Below, piece by piece: positions 26,336 through 37,986 of a DNA stretch of 64,000 nt. Where the stretch lies: positions 438,578-502,577 of the forward strand of contig NW_001799619.1 of assembly GCF_000165425.1 (NCBI RefSeq). The letters are read 5' to 3'. The notes under the pieces are model-generated. The model worked only from the letters and a program-made list of their open reading frames with translations, had not been told where the DNA came from and searched no databases. The stretch's first letter is position 1; each line of letters begins with the position of its first letter. The translations under genes and the position numbers were made by a program. The DNA is from Paramecium tetraurelia (lineage: Eukaryota; Ciliophora; Oligohymenophorea; Peniculida; Parameciidae).

Positions 26336-26648
26336 TGAAAATCAATTAATATAAACTCTACACAATGTTGTAGGTTGATCCCCAATACACATTAAAAAAA
26401 GTATCCTATTTAATTCAAAATTTACCATCCTTCTCATTCTATGAATTCTTGGTTTGTAATTCTGAATAATAAAATTGTTTTTTATCATCTGATCTGTAGA
26501 ATAGTTTATTGAAAGCCTTAGTTTTGTCGAATTCTCAAACATAATCTTTTACGAATTGATTTATTAGTTTGAAATTACCCTTTATTTGACTAGCTCATCT
26601 AAATTTACTAAATTGATAATTAATATACGTTAAATTTTTTCTTCTTTA

Positions 26649-27544
26649 ATGCAATTTGTAAGTGATGCAAAGTTAAATTAGGAAACGGAGGCTAATTCAA
26701 AAATAACAACTTTAGAGAGTAACATGTATTTTTAACATAGATAATATCAATAAAATCATTAATGAGTAGGATGGATTAATGAAATAGATTAAACTATTTG
26801 AAGAGGTTCACAAAATCGAAGAATAAATTCACCTTTTATAAAACAGAATAGATGATTATGAAAATTGTGGGAAGCATAAATCTAGTAAACAAAATAATTC
26901 TTAATTATCATATCAAATTAAATAACTCGAATCAAGAATGATTGAGATGGACAATTAGATTTTGAATTCTAAAACATAACCTAGACGTCCTGAAATTCTT
27001 TAAATTGAAAACACCTTTAAAAAGAACATGAACTCTGTTAAATTAGAGGTGCAATAAGAATATAAAAATATTTATAAAGTATTTGCTTTATTAAGCCTAG
27101 GAAATGAATGGATTGCGATGCGATTTAGATTATGTAATTAACAGTTAAGTGAAGTAAAAGATTACTAATAAAATTAAATCTTAGAATATTAATCTTGACA
27201 ATAATAAGCTACTATTTATAAATTTATTAGAATTAGAAACTTTTATTGAAGAACTTGATTTATATGAAAATCAAAATACTCAAAGGTTTCTTGAAGAATT
27301 GATTAATTGTGATTCAGAAAAGGCTAAATCACTCAATTATTAATTGGCAGGAACCAAAAGGAAATATTTAAGTGAAATTAAGAAGATTGAACATAAATTT
27401 AAAATTCTAGCTGAATTGGTACAAACCCAATCCCCATAAGAAAAATATACTATATAATTGAACTGCCAAATGAATCAAATAGTTTAGAGATTGCATAAAA
27501 ATATTGATATGTTACTATTAAAGATTAGTGAATAATTACGATGA
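26649..27544 (+). CDS. Coiled-coil protein, unknown function
   Basis: About 280 residues, starting MQFVSDAKLNQETEA. Introns: 22 nt after TTLE (GT..AG with AACATAG end) and 31 nt after QQLSE, both needed and canonical. Heptad-like, Gln/Glu/Lys-rich helices throughout (EEVHKIEEQIHLLQNRIDD, YLSEIKKIEHKFKILAEL). No catalytic motif or membrane segment. It could be a cytoskeletal or basal-body protein, but that is only inferred from composition. Its stop lies 8 bp from the stop of the convergent gene. Confidence 0.7.
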
Positions 27545-27552
27545 AATATAAA

Positions 27553-28927
27553 TCACTCCTAAAATTTCTCTATTAACTGTTATTAAGTACTTATTATTTC
27601 TAGTAATTAATACATAGTCTCCTCAATAGGTAATTCTATAACCATTGGTTTATAATCATGATATTTTTTTTTCCTTTGCATTCTTATTATTGCAATAATC
27701 ATGATTATGGTTTTCTTTAGAATGGTTTTTTATTCATTATGAGTTGGGTCTGATTAGAGAATTTGATGATTTAGATTTCTAACTCTAAAAATATAGATAA
27801 TAAACGATTCAACAATTTATGTTAGGAACATATTAATCGATTAGATTTTAATAAACTTGCTGGTTCTAAGTATATCTTATTTAGCATTGCTTTGATAAAA
27901 ATTATTATAGCTGTTTACTTTGCTACTTAAAATAGTATTATTTGCATTATTATTATTATTGTAAAAATATTAATTTTAATTATTATTGTTATTATTATTG
28001 TTTAATAATAAAGTGTCTTATGTAGAAATATTAAATTAGTATTGAAATTTGATATGTTGCTCTAACATCTGATTATATTTATGAATTAACGAATCAAATT
28101 GTTTTACAAGCTTATTATATTTAGATTAATTATTAAGATCTAGATTGATGTCATGATATTCTTTCAGTAGAACAATCAATTGATTAGTCTCATTATTGAT
28201 ATATGTGAGATGAATGCAGTAATCATTCAAGAATCGTTTGATAATCTATTGTATCTCATTTTTATTTGATAGATCAATGTGTTGCTATTACTTTCCTACA
28301 ATTTCCTATCTGCAATATATTTTATTATTAATTAGCAAATTAATGGTTATATTAACTTTGCAATAATAAATTTTATTTTTCAGACACCAAAATCAGGTTA
28401 TCCTTTTGTAAATCATTAACTTATTTTTGTAAAATGGTGATGGCGTTTTCCTATTCAATACTTTGCTTCTTTCTAATTTTTGATCTTTCATGATACTTAT
28501 TAGCTAATCCTAAGAGTTTTTCTCTTTCAGTTTTTAATTTAGTTACTTCATCTAAACTTATTGAATATTCTGAATTTTTAGTTTTCATATTGGCTTCATA
28601 ATTCATAATTCTGTCTTTCATAATGTCATATTCTTTGACTAAATCCGCATATTATAATTTTAGTTGAGTATTTTATTGTGTTAGTTAGGAACTGATTTAA
28701 ATTAAGTATTTAATTCTCTTTTCTAAAGAGGCTACTTTAATTCTGTATTCTTATTCTTAAAACTCCTGTCTTTTTTAGAGCATTTAGATGATCTGATTGA
28801 AATATTGATCATGTTAATTATTTTCATTTGAGTAACAATTTTCAACTGAATCCATTTGAGTAAACACAGTGTTGCTCTTTTCTCTGTTTGAAGGAGACTT
28901 TTATGGTTATGATTAATATTATCTCAT
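27553..28927 (-). CDS. Coiled-coil protein, unknown function
   Basis: Starts MRQYQSQPQKSPSN; about 450 residues. The N-terminal part is a long coiled coil (QEYRIKVASLEKRIKYL, KLKTEREKLLGLANKYHE). The C-terminal half has Asn runs encoded by AAT repeats (27,940-28,010) and an ending LEIISTQQQLIEKFQE. Around 28,300-28,320 the frame must change from LLLQSQYNHQFANQQQNILQ to EIVGKQQQHIDLSNKNEIQ; no 20-36 nt GT..AG intron does this, so the join is unresolved (indel or missed intron). I do not recognise the family. Confidence 0.6.
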
Positions 28928-29091
28928 TTAATAATTAGATAAAATTTGGTATTCAAGAGGTGAATCAATGATGTTTTAGAATTACGATTGAAATAAATTG
29001 AATTAAGAGTATTGAAAAGAATGAGAAGGATACTGCTTAGTTAGAGAAAGGGAGTAATATAAGTTTAATAAATATTGATTAAATAAAATAA

Positions 29092-30182
29092 ATGATTGGC
29101 AAATAAATCTTTCGTGCATTTTCATCGACCACAGCTCCTTATGTGTGGGTTAACAAACATACGAAGGTGATCTGTTAAGGTATCACTGGTAATTAGGTAT
29201 TGCTTGATATTAAATAATAATAGGGTACCTTCTAAACAGAATAAGCATTAAACTATTTCACAAAGATGGTTGGTGGAGTGTCACCTAAGAGTAAGAATTG
29301 AAACAATAAAATAGAGGCTGGAAGCACTCATCTAGGATTACCTGTATTCAAGAATTGTCAAGAAGCCAAACAAAACACAGGATGTGATGCCTCAGTTATT
29401 TATGTTCCTCCTCCTACAGCTGCTTCAGCTATCATTGAAGCTATTGAAGCCTAAATTGGTTTGGTGGTAATTTTACTATTTGTATGTAAAAGGTTGTTAT
29501 TACAGATGGAATCCCATAACATGATATGATTAAAGTGAAGCATGCATTGAGATCTTAATCAGTCACTCGTGTCATTGGTGTATGTTCATATTGTTTATAA
29601 TTTAGCCTAATTGTCCAGGAATCATTAAACCAAATGAATGCAAAATTGGTATCATGCCTGGATACATTCATTAAAATGGAAAAATTGGTATTGTCTCTAG
29701 ATCTGGTACTCTCACTTATGAGGCTGTTGATTAAACAACAAGAGCTGGATTAGGATAATCAACTGTTGTTGGAANNNNNNNNNNNNNNNNNNNNNNNNNN
29801 NNNNNNNNNNNNNNNNNNNNNNNNNNNNNNNNNNNNNNNNNNNNNNNNNNNNNNNNNNNNNNNNNNNNNNNNNNNNNNNNNNNNNNNNNNNNNNNNNNNN
29901 NNNNNNNNNNNNNNNNNNNNNNNNGATCAAGTAAAATAATCCCAAAAATAAACCAGTTGTTGGTTTCATTGCTGGTATCACTGCACCCCCTGAAAGAAGA
30001 ATGGGACATGCAGGAGCTATTGTATCTAGTAATATTACTATTTTATTCATTCTTTAGAGGGAAAGGGAAGTGCCCCAGAAAAAATTAGAGCTCTTGAATA
30101 AGCAGGAATCAGAGTTGTGAAATCACCTGCTTAGATTGGTAAAACTATGTTGGAAGTTATGAAAGAAAGAGGATTGGCATGA
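29092..30182 (+). CDS. Succinyl-CoA ligase (synthetase) alpha subunit, mitochondrial
   Basis: TCA-cycle enzyme that converts succinyl-CoA to succinate with substrate-level NTP synthesis, with a beta subunit not in this window. The sequence follows the family along its length: an N-terminal [16 protein letters not shown] that looks like a mitochondrial targeting peptide, [71 protein letters not shown] and RRMGHAGAI with the active-site His. Introns of 27, 24, 26, 26 and 29 nt all fall at codons that restore the family sequence. 150 unknown bases (29775-29924) interrupt the central part. Ends KERGLA. Confidence 0.95.
29775..29924. other. Assembly gap (150 N)
   Basis: A run of 150 N within the succinyl-CoA ligase alpha gene. 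About 50 codons of that gene are hidden here. ORFs called across it on the minus strand are artefacts. Confidence 1.
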
Positions 30183-30629
30183 GTATCATTTAATTTTATC
30201 AATAGTATTTATTCATTATTTAACTATTCTAATTAATCTTATTCATCTAAGTACTCTTAATATCTATTTAAATCAAATTTTTAATACCGATGTTTTCTAT
30301 AAATATGGATTGTAATGAACTTGACTCTTATGCAACTAATTTATATAATTACTTTTATAATTAATTAAAATTCTTAATAATTATTTGAAAAATAGATGAG
30401 AGAATTAGTTATATAAAAATTATAAAATTAGTAAGTGATGGAGAATTATTATTATGATTTATTTGAATAAATTAAAATAAAAAGATGGCGCATATAATTA
30501 TTAAACAACACTATAAAAATGAAATTGTTAAGAAAAATTTGATTGGTTAATTTTGGCACCATTTGGATTTTGATCCCATTTACAACCTCCAGTTTTTAAT
30601 TATCTTTATTTAATTCAAAATAAAGATAA
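30183..30629. other. Spacer upstream of histone H4
   Basis: About 450 AT-rich bases between the ligase stop and the H4 start on the same strand. No gene seen. It must contain the H4 promoter; I could not identify a specific element. Confidence 0.6.
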
Positions 30630-30938
30630 ATGGCTGGAAAATCAGGAAAAGGAATCGGCAAAGTCAGTGCAAAAAGACATGCTAGAAAACCAAACAAGGC
30701 TTCAATTGAAGGAATCACTAAACCTGCTATCAGAAGATTAGCTAGAAGAGGAGGAGTCAAAAGAATTTCATCATTCCTCTATGATGACTCAAGAAATGTT
30801 TTAAAGAGCTTTTTGGAGAATGTTGTCAGAGATGCTATCACATACACTGAGCATGCTAGAAGAAAGACAGTCACTGTTATGGATGTTGTTTACTCATTAA
30901 AGAGATAAGGAAGAACTCTCTATGGATTTGGTGCATGA
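30630..30938 (+). CDS. Histone H4
   Basis: Core nucleosome histone, 102 residues, intronless. Starts [20 protein letters not shown], contains [19 protein letters not shown] and [13 protein letters not shown], and continues through an in-frame TAA (30906-30908) as Gln to give [11 protein letters not shown] before TGA. The invariance of that Gln in H4 proves the TAA=Gln code here. The N-terminal tail keeps the acetylatable lysines. Ser and Lys differences from animal H4 (for example [10 protein letters not shown]) are of the type seen in ciliates. Confidence 0.98.
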
Positions 30939-31712
30939 GTTTTATTTTCATTAAGGATTAATTAATTTACCTTAACTTTCTCCATACACATGGTTCTTTT
31001 CTTTTGAATCATTTTCCTTCACTTTTTGCTTAAGCAACATTTTCATTTTATTACTATATATTGAGCTCAAATAAAATTCTTAAATAAATGATTATCATTA
31101 TAATAGTTGTTTCTATCAGCTCCTCCTCTCTCTCCTTCCTGATATCTCACAGTTCTTTCAAGTATTTCAAAATTTTAAGAGCCAAATAAAGCTTACTTTT
31201 AATTGGCTTGATTAAATTAAATTGGATTAATTAAACATATAATAACCCATAATAGGTATAGAAAACAGAATATCGAGTACAGTTGAACATTTAAATCGGA
31301 TATAATACTAAAATCAAGTAGAAATTCAGGTATTGATATTTCTGTAAGTTTTTAATACAATTTTTTGAAATCAATTAAATATTTCTTAAATCCTTTTGTA
31401 ATAACTTGGAAAAGAAGTTAAAAATTTGAGTTTATTCAAAGATCATCAAATTTTAGTACCTTTAAGATGTGATTAATATAATTTAACAAAAAAAAAGACT
31501 TTTATTTAATTTATTTATTATTTTTAACTACCAAGTATTGTATAACTAATCGAATTTCCTAAATTATTGGATCTCAATATCCTCTTTGTTTTGGATGTTA
31601 AACCAATTAGAATCGAATGGTATTTCTATAAGAATTTATTGAATTTTAATTTATTGCATGAAAGTACTAAGAAAAAAACAAAAAATTTATTTTTAATTAA
31701 ATCTTTTTCAAA
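30939..31712. other. Spacer with a possible small minus-strand gene relic
   Basis: About 770 bases between H4 and uL24. On the minus strand, from ~31430 down to ~31075, one frame is open for ~115 codons with a hydrophobic segment (IFCFLYLLWVIICLI) followed by a hydrophilic part (QNFEILERTVRYQEGERGGA). It has no ATG. A further coding-like piece (KMLLKQKVKENDSKEKNH, ~31,050-30,960) would join only across a 26-nt segment that begins GA instead of GT. Low confidence that it is a functional gene. Confidence 0.3.
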
Positions 31713-32194
31713 ATGAAAACTCACGTCGAAGTCTCAAGTTAAAGAAGAAAGGGCAGAAGAGCCCAATTGGGAGCACCATCAAACCTTAGATATAAATTAA
31801 TGAGTGCTCATCTTTCAAAGGATTTAAGAAAGAAATACAATGTTAGAGCATTACCTGTAAGAAAGGATGATGAAGTCACAGTTGTTAGGGGTATAGTAAT
31901 AAATTGAGAATAGGCACACATAAGGGTACAAAGGGTAAAGTTTCTTCGGTTTATAGAAAGAGGTGGACTATTTAAATCGAGAAACTCACAAGAACAAAAG
32001 CCAATGGTAAATTAATAATTGTTATTGTAGGAATGCCATACTAAATCCCAATCAGAGCATCATAATGCATCATCACAAAACCCTACCTCAATGAAGACAG
32101 AAAATAATTGTTAGCAAGAAAGGCCTCAGCCAAGGTTTCAACAAAAGGAAAGGGTGAGAAACACACCACTGAAAGCACTAAGAAAGCTGATTGA
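31713..32194 (+). CDS. RPL26: 60S ribosomal protein uL24 (L26)
   Basis: Large-subunit ribosomal protein. Recognised by [31 protein letters not shown] (KOW motif region), [16 protein letters not shown] and [10 protein letters not shown]. Introns: 23 nt splits the KOW motif after VVRG, and 24 nt follows KANG. About 144 residues, usual for the family, ending in a basic tail ([14 protein letters not shown]). High use of AAG/AGA and few reassigned codons, as expected for a highly expressed gene. Confidence 0.96.
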
Positions 32195-32274
32195 TTTATT
32201 AAAATATAGAAGTACATTAGAAATATTTTTGTTGGCCACATATAATTAAATAAAGTAACATACATAGGTTTAGA

Positions 32275-33507
32275 TCATTATTCATCATCTTCTAACTAAA
32301 ATCCATTAAATTTTTTTAAATTTTCCAAATTCGGAAAATGCTTCTCAAAGTTTTTGGCTAGATTCAAGACCTTGGCTGCAGTTTCTATTAACTAATCTGG
32401 ATCGACTTAAATGATTTAAGCAACATCTTTAATCTTGTAATTTAATATAAAATTATACTTAACTATCAGCATTAAAACTAGAATCTAATTGTTCTACTAT
32501 TTTAAATGCAACGAAAATGGAAGCAGCAGCCAATAAAGTGTAGTTAGTTTTCCCGCAAATTTCATAATCATACAGTACCATTTTTGAGAGATACAAACAC
32601 AATCTTTTGAGATATTTATAGTTTTTCTCTTGTAGTCTTTATTCAATAAAACAATTTGTTAGTATTAGATTATACATATCATAAAGAGTACCACCAACCA
32701 AATCAAAACCTATAGTTTACAAAATATCACTCTCCTTCTTTTTTATTTGATCTGTGGATAGTTTTTTATGAGCAATCTTATCATAAACAACAGATAATTT
32801 CAGAGGATGAATTTCCTCATATTTAGCAGCAATAAACATAGAGGTTACACCACATAGATGTAAATCAGATACTTCTAATTGTTTGATGCTTTTTGAAAAA
32901 TAGAAATCCATTGTCCTTACTGCTACAAAAAATGTTTAATCTGAGCATTTATAGGAACATAGGACTTCCACCATCCAATCAATCATTTTGGCTCTCAAAT
33001 TGCTTGGAACTGAGTGATTCTTTAGCCATTCTAAAGGTGTTGACTTTTTCTAATGAAATTTTAATCATCAATACCTCTTGTTCTTTTAAGTAGAAAAATA
33101 TTTCATCTGTATATAATTTTTAGAGATTCTTATTTTCCTAAATAGTATGATCGAATTTCTCCTTAATTGTAACTGCAGAGAATTCTTAGGGGAGAGTATA
33201 AATTTTAGTTGCGATGACTTTATGCTAAGGCACATTCTCCTTATCTTCTAGAACATCTTAATTGAGAGATCGCTTGACTCTTTCTTATTTCCGCCTTAAA
33301 TCATTATTACTGCCAAGCATTGACTTATTAATTTGTTGGGTGTCTTGATTCCAATAAGATATCATTTTTACCTTCATTGTACAATTAAGTTAAATTCCTT
33401 CTTACAGGGTCTCTCTTTTCAATATAGGTTTTGGTTATTCTTCTAAGAGGTTATTATGATTGATTATCTGGTACTCCACTTAGAGATCTGTTGTATTTGA
33501 TTTCCAT
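32275..33507 (-). CDS. B-type mitotic cyclin
   Basis: Regulatory subunit of a cyclin-dependent kinase. The cyclin box is clear: NLRAKMIDWMVEVLCSY (B-type MRAxLIDW), TFFVAVRTMDFYFS, LCGVTSMFIAAKYEEIHP and ILQTIGFDL. The second cyclin fold is the C-terminal part (TLLAAASIFVAFKI). Near the N-terminus RRNLTQLYN fits the destruction box RxxLxxxxN, so APC/C-dependent proteolysis is likely. Introns: 28 nt (after QLYNE), 25 nt (after KEQE) and one of ~25 nt near 32,440-32,470. About 385 residues. No CDK is encoded in the window. Confidence 0.93.
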
Positions 33508-33763
33508 AATTTATTCGTTAAAATAATTAACGTCGCGCAAAATTAAGAGTAATATATTCTTGATGAATAAAATTATTAATAAATTTTGAATTTGTTAAGT
33601 GTTGACATAGTTTGGTGTCACTGTCTTCTCTAAATCATTAAAGGAATTGCAATATTACTTTATTAATACATAATCTAAATTGAAGTAAGTTTTAAAAATA
33701 ATAGTTAGTTTTTTATTATATATCAATCTCCGATTCTAATATAATAAATAAATTAAAAGCCCT

Positions 33764-35174
33764 ATGTTCTAATATCTAGTATTATTTCTATCTCAATGCT
33801 ATATGTTGTCAGTAATTAATGTAGATATAGATTTTATGGACAGTGTGGAACTTTTTGAATTGGAAAGTAGTGAATATATGATAACCCAAATTGTTAATAA
33901 TGCTACTTTCTACCTGACAGTAGATGCATATGACATTCCTAGATATATAATTTTGGAGTAAGATAATAGTAATAACTAGAATATAATTTACATACCCCAA
34001 AGACGGAGATGTGAACTTCCTTATGTCAGTCGGGAGAAATCAATTAACCAAATTGGAAAACTCTAATATCATAACTACATATGCTGATTATAATGGTTTT
34101 TATCTCCATAAAAACTATCATAATATTATCATTCCAGCTAATTCATTCAAATCAGGAGATAAGTTCTACTTAACCAATTTAATAAGAAATGATAGACGCA
34201 CATATTAATACTTTCTTAAAATACGAAAATTACCATACCAACCTTGTCCCAAAAATTGTTCTTCAGATTCAGGTAAATGTTTTGATGGAATATGTTCATG
34301 CAATGAGAATATAATTGATTTAGATTGCTCTAAGGAAGGTTAAGCTATAAAATTGGACGAGAAAATTGAAAATTTGACAATATTAGGGACTAAATACTTT
34401 TATTTTTAATAACCTACATAATTAGAAAAAATTGTGTTTGAAATGGGTTTGGAAAAAGATTATTAGTAAGAGATTACTTAAGTCACTCTTTATTACATGT
34501 TTGAGAATTTTATATACGGTGTTCCAACTCAATATTATACGAATTTCACTTTCACAAAAGATCTAATGTCTAATTCAATAAAGTTCGATGTCTCAAAATT
34601 AACTTATAATTCAAATCTATTAAGGTACTTTCTAATTTGATTTAGATTTAATCGTCTGATTTTTGGTCTAGTTACAGAGAAAGAGGTGAGATGTAATTTT
34701 TATATTACTTCAAATTCATCTAATGAATCAAATGATGCTGACTTAAATATAATACTATTTGTTACAATTTCAATCGTGCTTTTTATAATCTTTTTGATCA
34801 TTTTCATTGTCATAATTAGACGCAGATTTATTGCGAGATAACAGAATTTACGTATAATTCCAGATTAAGAAGTTAATCTTTCAATTTAATTTTTAACAAG
34901 ATACATGAAAAAAGCTGCAAAAAGAAAAAAAGATCAATAAACTTGTTCAATTTGTTTGGATGATAAAAAGGGTGATCTGAGATAAACACTTTGCAAACAT
35001 CAATTTCATGTTGATTGTCTATATAACTGGTTAATTAAGTGTGAGGCACAATATAAATGTCCAAATTGCCGAGAAATTATTGATTTAGAAAAAATAAAAA
35101 AGTCTTTCAAACCTAAATCCTGTCAAGTAATGGATGTTAGTTAAGATAGCAGTTTAGATTAAATGATCGATTGA
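33764..35174 (+). CDS. Membrane-anchored RING-H2 E3 ligase-like protein
   Basis: Predicted type I membrane protein of about 450 residues. The start at 33764 gives a signal peptide (MFQYLVLFLSQCYML). A luminal/extracellular region follows, with a Cys-rich EGF-like stretch (PCPKNCSSDSGKCFDGICSC). A strong transmembrane helix (ILFVTISIVLFIIFLIIFIV) is followed by basic RRRF and then a cytosolic RING-H2 finger: CSICLDD, TLCKHQFHVDCLYNWL and CPNCR, with all eight zinc ligands. A 22-nt intron at about 33957-33978 and a 21-nt intron near 34626-34646 restore the frame. The architecture is like PA-TM-RING ligases but without a recognisable PA domain. E2-dependent ubiquitination is expected. Confidence 0.88.
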
Positions 35175-35294
35175 AGATTAGTTTAACGATTATGAATTGG
35201 ACATAAACTATGATATATTTTATATATATAAAGTTTAATTCTTTATTGAATTGTTAATAGTTAAATTTTATTCTAAATTTTATAATATATTTAT

Positions 35295-36933
35295 ATGAAT
35301 CCTCAATCAACAAAGAATAAAGATAAAGTCAAGCAGCATTTCAAAATTTCAGAATTTATTTTAGAAAAACTATTAAATGACTTTGGCTAGAAACCTATTG
35401 ACAGAAGAGTATTCAATATATTTAACTAAGTTAATAACTTGCTATGTGAATGATTATAAATCTAAATATTCATCTTACAACGAACAAGGAGTAAGGTAAC
35501 TAAAAATTGAACTTAAATCTGCTTTACTGAAAACTGACTCTGAGAAAGAGTAGATAATGGCGAGTCTTATTAGCAACTTTAATTCTCAATTGTTACAAAA
35601 GGATTAACAATCAAATGTAAAGAAATAGAAGAATAACAGAAATGCATAAATGGCCACTCTTCCACAAGAACAGCATAATCAAAACAATAATTTGGCTTAC
35701 CATGAAATACATAGACAAGAATCTTTGGCCTCTGAAAATCGATAGAAGTCCATTTATGAGATTGAGGATGATAACTAAGATGAATGGGCAGCCATTATTA
35801 AATATGATACAGCAAAGTATTAAAAGGAGTAATTAGAAACGAAGAAGAAATAATAAATTATGAAATAAAAGTTAAAAGAAGATTTGGATAAACAATTATA
35901 CGAAAAGGAGTAATAAAAAAGAGAAGAAGAAATGAAGGAAGCATTATTTGCTTAACAAAATTAATAGCGTAAAATTGAATTTGAATAATTGGAGAAATAG
36001 AAAAAAGAATCATAAAAGCATAAATAATTTGAAGAAAAAAAGTTAAGGGATGAACAAGTACAACTTGAAAAAATAAGAAAGTAATCTCAGAATAATATTA
36101 TAACTTAGAAAGGAGATCTAAATGTAGTCTAAATTAAAGGAGGATGAAATTTTATAACAATTAAAAAATGAGATCAATCGAGAATCTCTTGAACTTAACA
36201 AAAAACGATAGGAATAAAAGGAAAAGTTCTAATAAATACTTAAAGAGAATGAGTTACTCAGATAAAAGGTAATTTAATATGAAATTTATAAAGGCTCAAG
36301 ATGATTTGAAACAACAAAGAGATCTTGATTAGAAAATACAACAATTAGAGTTACAAAGATAAATTCTAGAGGATGAAAAGAGGGAGAATTAGAAAAAGGA
36401 AAGGGAAGAGAAGATTAAATAGTTCATGAGCAATTATAGCTTTTAAGTGCTTAGTAAATAATAAGAGCAGGAGGAAAATGAAGGAAAATATTTAGTAGAA
36501 CAATTAAAGAAATAAGAACAATTAGAAAAACAATAAGAATTGGATAAGAAATAAAAGGAGAAACAAAAAATGGAATTGATCAAAGAATAATTGTAATTGC
36601 AAATCCAATAAAAATAACAAAAAAAGTTAACAGAAGAGGAAGAATAAAAGATGTTATTCATTCAATAACAACTTGATATACTAAACTTCTCTTAGAAGTA
36701 GTAAGAAAAATAGGAAGTAAGTTATTATGCTATATACTTCATAGTCAATCAGGAAAAGTCGTAAATAGAACTAAGATGATATTAAAAAATAGATTGAAGA
36801 GTCAAGGAATAAAAGTTTGCATGAAAAAATGTCTAAGTTGGAGTTACTCTAAAATAAAAGACTCTTAAAAAACATTGCAAATGATTAGGAGATAAAAACT
36901 AAATTTAGAAAAGTCAATGTTTCTTTAAAATGA
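35295..36933 (+). CDS. Long Gln/Glu/Lys coiled-coil protein
   Basis: About 510 residues, starting MNPQSTKNKDKVKQHFKISE. After an N-terminal ~120 residues of mixed composition there is a nearly continuous trichohyalin-like helix (KEQQKREEEMKEALFAQQ, QELDKKQKEKQKMELIKEQ). Introns: 22 nt (after DRR), 28 nt (after KIRK), 25 nt (after LRQK) and 28 nt (before SIRKSRKQ). Many Gln codons are TAA, so a standard-code reading hides the gene. A structural cytoskeletal role is plausible but not shown. Confidence 0.72.
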
Positions 36934-37171
36934 TTAAAATTTTAAGTTATATTTTTCATAATATGCTGTTTTAAAGAGGAGATTAATAAAATGCTAAAAT
37001 ATTTTAACTCATTAAAATTTAACTGTTATATTTTTAGGTATAAAATTATTTAATTAAAATAAAACATTACATTAAATTGAAGCTAATCTACATTTATCTG
37101 TATTAAATATTCAATTATTATTTTAATATATTTCTAATTAATCAATTATCAATAATTGTTATATATTATAT

Positions 37172-37969
37172 ATGATCTAATCTAATTTTCAATTAAACTG
37201 TGATCATACTACAAGTCCAAATCAAAAATAGATTATGATATTAATAATAATAAATTAAATTCAATCGTCATTTCTTTCTTAGCAGTGTATGAAATTAGGT
37301 TAATTTTAATCATCAGAAACTACATTTAATACTTAAGAATGTACAAATGCTACAGAAAAAATTGACATATCGCAAAATTTAAATTTTAGAGATGTACAAA
37401 ATTTATATACATGCGATTAATAATCTGACAACTCTGTTGAATTACTCATACTTAGCAATCAACATCCAGAAAACGAATGGATAAAAATAGAGCAAGAGAT
37501 TGTAGCATATTTAAAATCATTGGGTATACGAATGAAAACAGACCCTTTGGAAAAGCAAGAGAAGTTTTTTAAAAAACCCAAGAGAAGAGTGAATAAATCC
37601 AGTACAATGACATTCAATACTCCATTAAATAATGAAGATAATGATAATACGGAATCAACACGGCAAACCATTCAACAAATGAGTATAGAAATGAATTCGA
37701 TCAAATAACGACGAACTCCAAACGCAACTCCTTAAAGTTCTCCTTTGATCACTAAAAACCTGGAGTTATAAGAACCCTTAAAAAAATAAAGAATGTCGAT
37801 ATTTTAGAAGATGAAAGGCTAGTCATAAGCATTCTCTTCTGATGAAGAGGAGATTCAAGAAAATATGAAAAGAAATTAATATCAATTTGGCAATGAATAG
37901 TATGATGGAAAAAGCGATTCGAGTGAAAATAATATCGAGACAAACTATTTCTAAAATATATGTGAATGA
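37172..37969 (+). CDS. Unknown, mostly disordered protein (265 aa)
   Basis: One clean frame from ATG 37172 to TGA 37967-37969, no intron. Polar throughout, rich in Asn, Gln, Ser and Thr, with a short helical centre (WIKIEQEIVAYLKSLGIRMK) and a basic patch (FFKKPKRRVNK). SP/TP sites (TPNATPQSSP) could be phosphorylated. No known domain. Convergent with SPEF1, 17 bp between stops. Confidence 0.6.
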
Positions 37970-37986
37970 TATATATAGTAACTATA

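Noticed and set aside
26342-26542. Minus-strand 66-codon ORF
   Set aside because: Sits in the short spacer after the nucleoside hydrolase; no homology and low-complexity composition.
29712-30050. Minus-strand ORFs running through the N gap
   Set aside because: They span unknown bases and lie opposite the succinyl-CoA ligase gene.
33950-34020. Frameshift at the C4 run in the RING gene
   Set aside because: First suspected, but removing a canonical 22-nt intron (GTAAGATAATAG..ACTAG) joins both frames cleanly, so no indel is needed.
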